From: WFTC01 sp047635955
GTDB taxonomy: Bacteria; Patescibacteriota; Gracilibacteria; UBA1369; 2-02-FULL-48-14
Direction of reading: 5' to 3'
NCBI GenBank assembly: GCA_047635955.1
Contig: JBLIGW010000027.1
Location: forward strand, 1 to 12,217
Length of the DNA stretch: 12,217 nt
Shown here: one piece after another, positions 11,833 through 12,217 of the stretch
How the letters are laid out: the number at the start of each line of letters is the position of its first letter
Numbering within the stretch: the first letter of the stretch is position 1
Made by a program: the position numbers and the translations under genes
The notes under the pieces: generated by a model
Told to the model about the DNA's origin: nothing
The model's database searches: none
The model's input: the letters and a program-made list of their open reading frames with translations, nothing else

Positions 11833-12174
11833 ATGCCTAAAATTGAAGACCTCGGTAGTACTTACCCTGAAATACGTGATCTTGATCCTGATCCTGATCG
11901 AATTGACTTACTTTTTCAATCGCTACCTACAGATACCACTGATCAAGAGATTCAGGATTTAATGGATAGAGGTCTAAGAGAAACTGTCCGAGCCTTCGCA
12001 AAGCATAGTTCAATAGATTCCCCTAATGCACCTGAAGGTTCACAAGGAGTGACACATAATGAGTACTCGAGAATTGTAACTGAAACAGCTGAGAGACTAA
12101 CTAGAACTTCTTGGTGTGTGGTACGAGATATTGATGAAGGTGGAACCTTAGCACTCTGGGTACTTACAGAGTAG
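11833..12174 (+). CDS. Orphan acidic protein, 113 aa
   Basis: I do not recognise this protein. It is 113 residues, acidic, without cysteine-rich, signal or membrane features. The first third contains a short Asp/Pro repeat (DLDPDPDRIDLL, 16-27) encoded by near-identical GATCCT units. The middle (about 36-60) is helical and charged (DQEIQDLMDRGLRETVRAFAKH). The last part (NEYSRIVTETAERLTRTSWCVVRDIDEGGTLALWVLTE, 76-113) suggests a helix followed by two strands. The TAG at 12172-12174 ends it normally. A good promoter with an overlapping palindrome lies upstream, so it is likely expressed and possibly regulated. The 43 bp after the stop show no terminator or further gene. Confidence 0.68.
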   Translation: MPKIEDLGSTYPEIRDLDPDPDRIDLLFQSLPTDTTDQEIQDLMDRGLRETVRAFAKHSSIDSPNAPEGSQGVTHNEYSRIVTETAERLTRTSWCVVRDIDEGGTLALWVLTE

Positions 12175-12217
12175 TTTATGGCCTCGGAAAAATAGATGTG
12201 AAATCGTAGATCTTGAC

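Overview
The window looks like chromosome from a small-genome, AT-rich bacterium of the Candidate Phyla Radiation (Patescibacteria), perhaps Peregrinibacteria-like. This placement is an inference. It rests on a compact PIF1-type helicase, pilin and response-regulator remnants, many orphan small proteins, and genes with almost no Shine-Dalgarno sequences and very short leaders. TGA serves as a normal stop at family-appropriate ends (exonuclease III homologue, YaaA), so the recoded UGA=Gly groups (Gracilibacteria/BD1-5, Absconditabacteria/SR1) are unlikely.

Layout. 1-450 (minus): tRNA-Phe directly followed by a ProX/YbaK-type aminoacyl-tRNA editing protein that runs off the window. 582-853 (plus): a small basic orphan with a clear promoter and terminator. 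852-1544 (minus): a VIT1/CCC1-family iron/manganese transporter, divergent from an exonuclease III-type AP endonuclease (1600-2373). 2430-2987 (plus): an orphan protein with a poly-aspartate tail. 2989-6373 (minus): a tight cluster in transcription order yaaA, PIF1-like helicase, thyA, folA, which combines iron/oxidative-stress protection, DNA unwinding and the coupled thymidylate synthase/dihydrofolate reductase pair. 6428-8224 (plus): an ABC-F translation-factor ATPase divergent from yaaA, with the two -10 boxes forming a perfect inverted repeat. 8198-9430 (minus): a 410-aa orphan whose tail overlaps the ABC-F gene.

9478-10673 is decayed or rearranged DNA. It holds the C-terminal part of a type IV pilin-like gene (minus) fused head-to-head with the C-terminal part of a response regulator (plus), a gene start that breaks off, a frameshifted small ORF, and a promoter-driven small membrane-protein ORF interrupted by one in-frame stop. 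10674-11348 (minus) is a putative lipoprotein. 11349-11832 carries tRNA-Gly surrounded by hairpins and inverted repeats, and 11833-12174 (plus) is a last orphan protein.

The housekeeping half is ordinary and tightly packed: 1- and 4-nt overlaps, convergent genes 1 nt apart, and a 27-nt tail-to-tail overlap. Nothing in the window is a convincing new multi-gene system. The most useful leads are the tRNA-Phe/editing-gene junction, the near-leaderless promoter architecture, the symmetric divergent promoters, the rearranged 9.5-10.6 kb segment, the 410-aa orphan and the structured DNA around tRNA-Gly.
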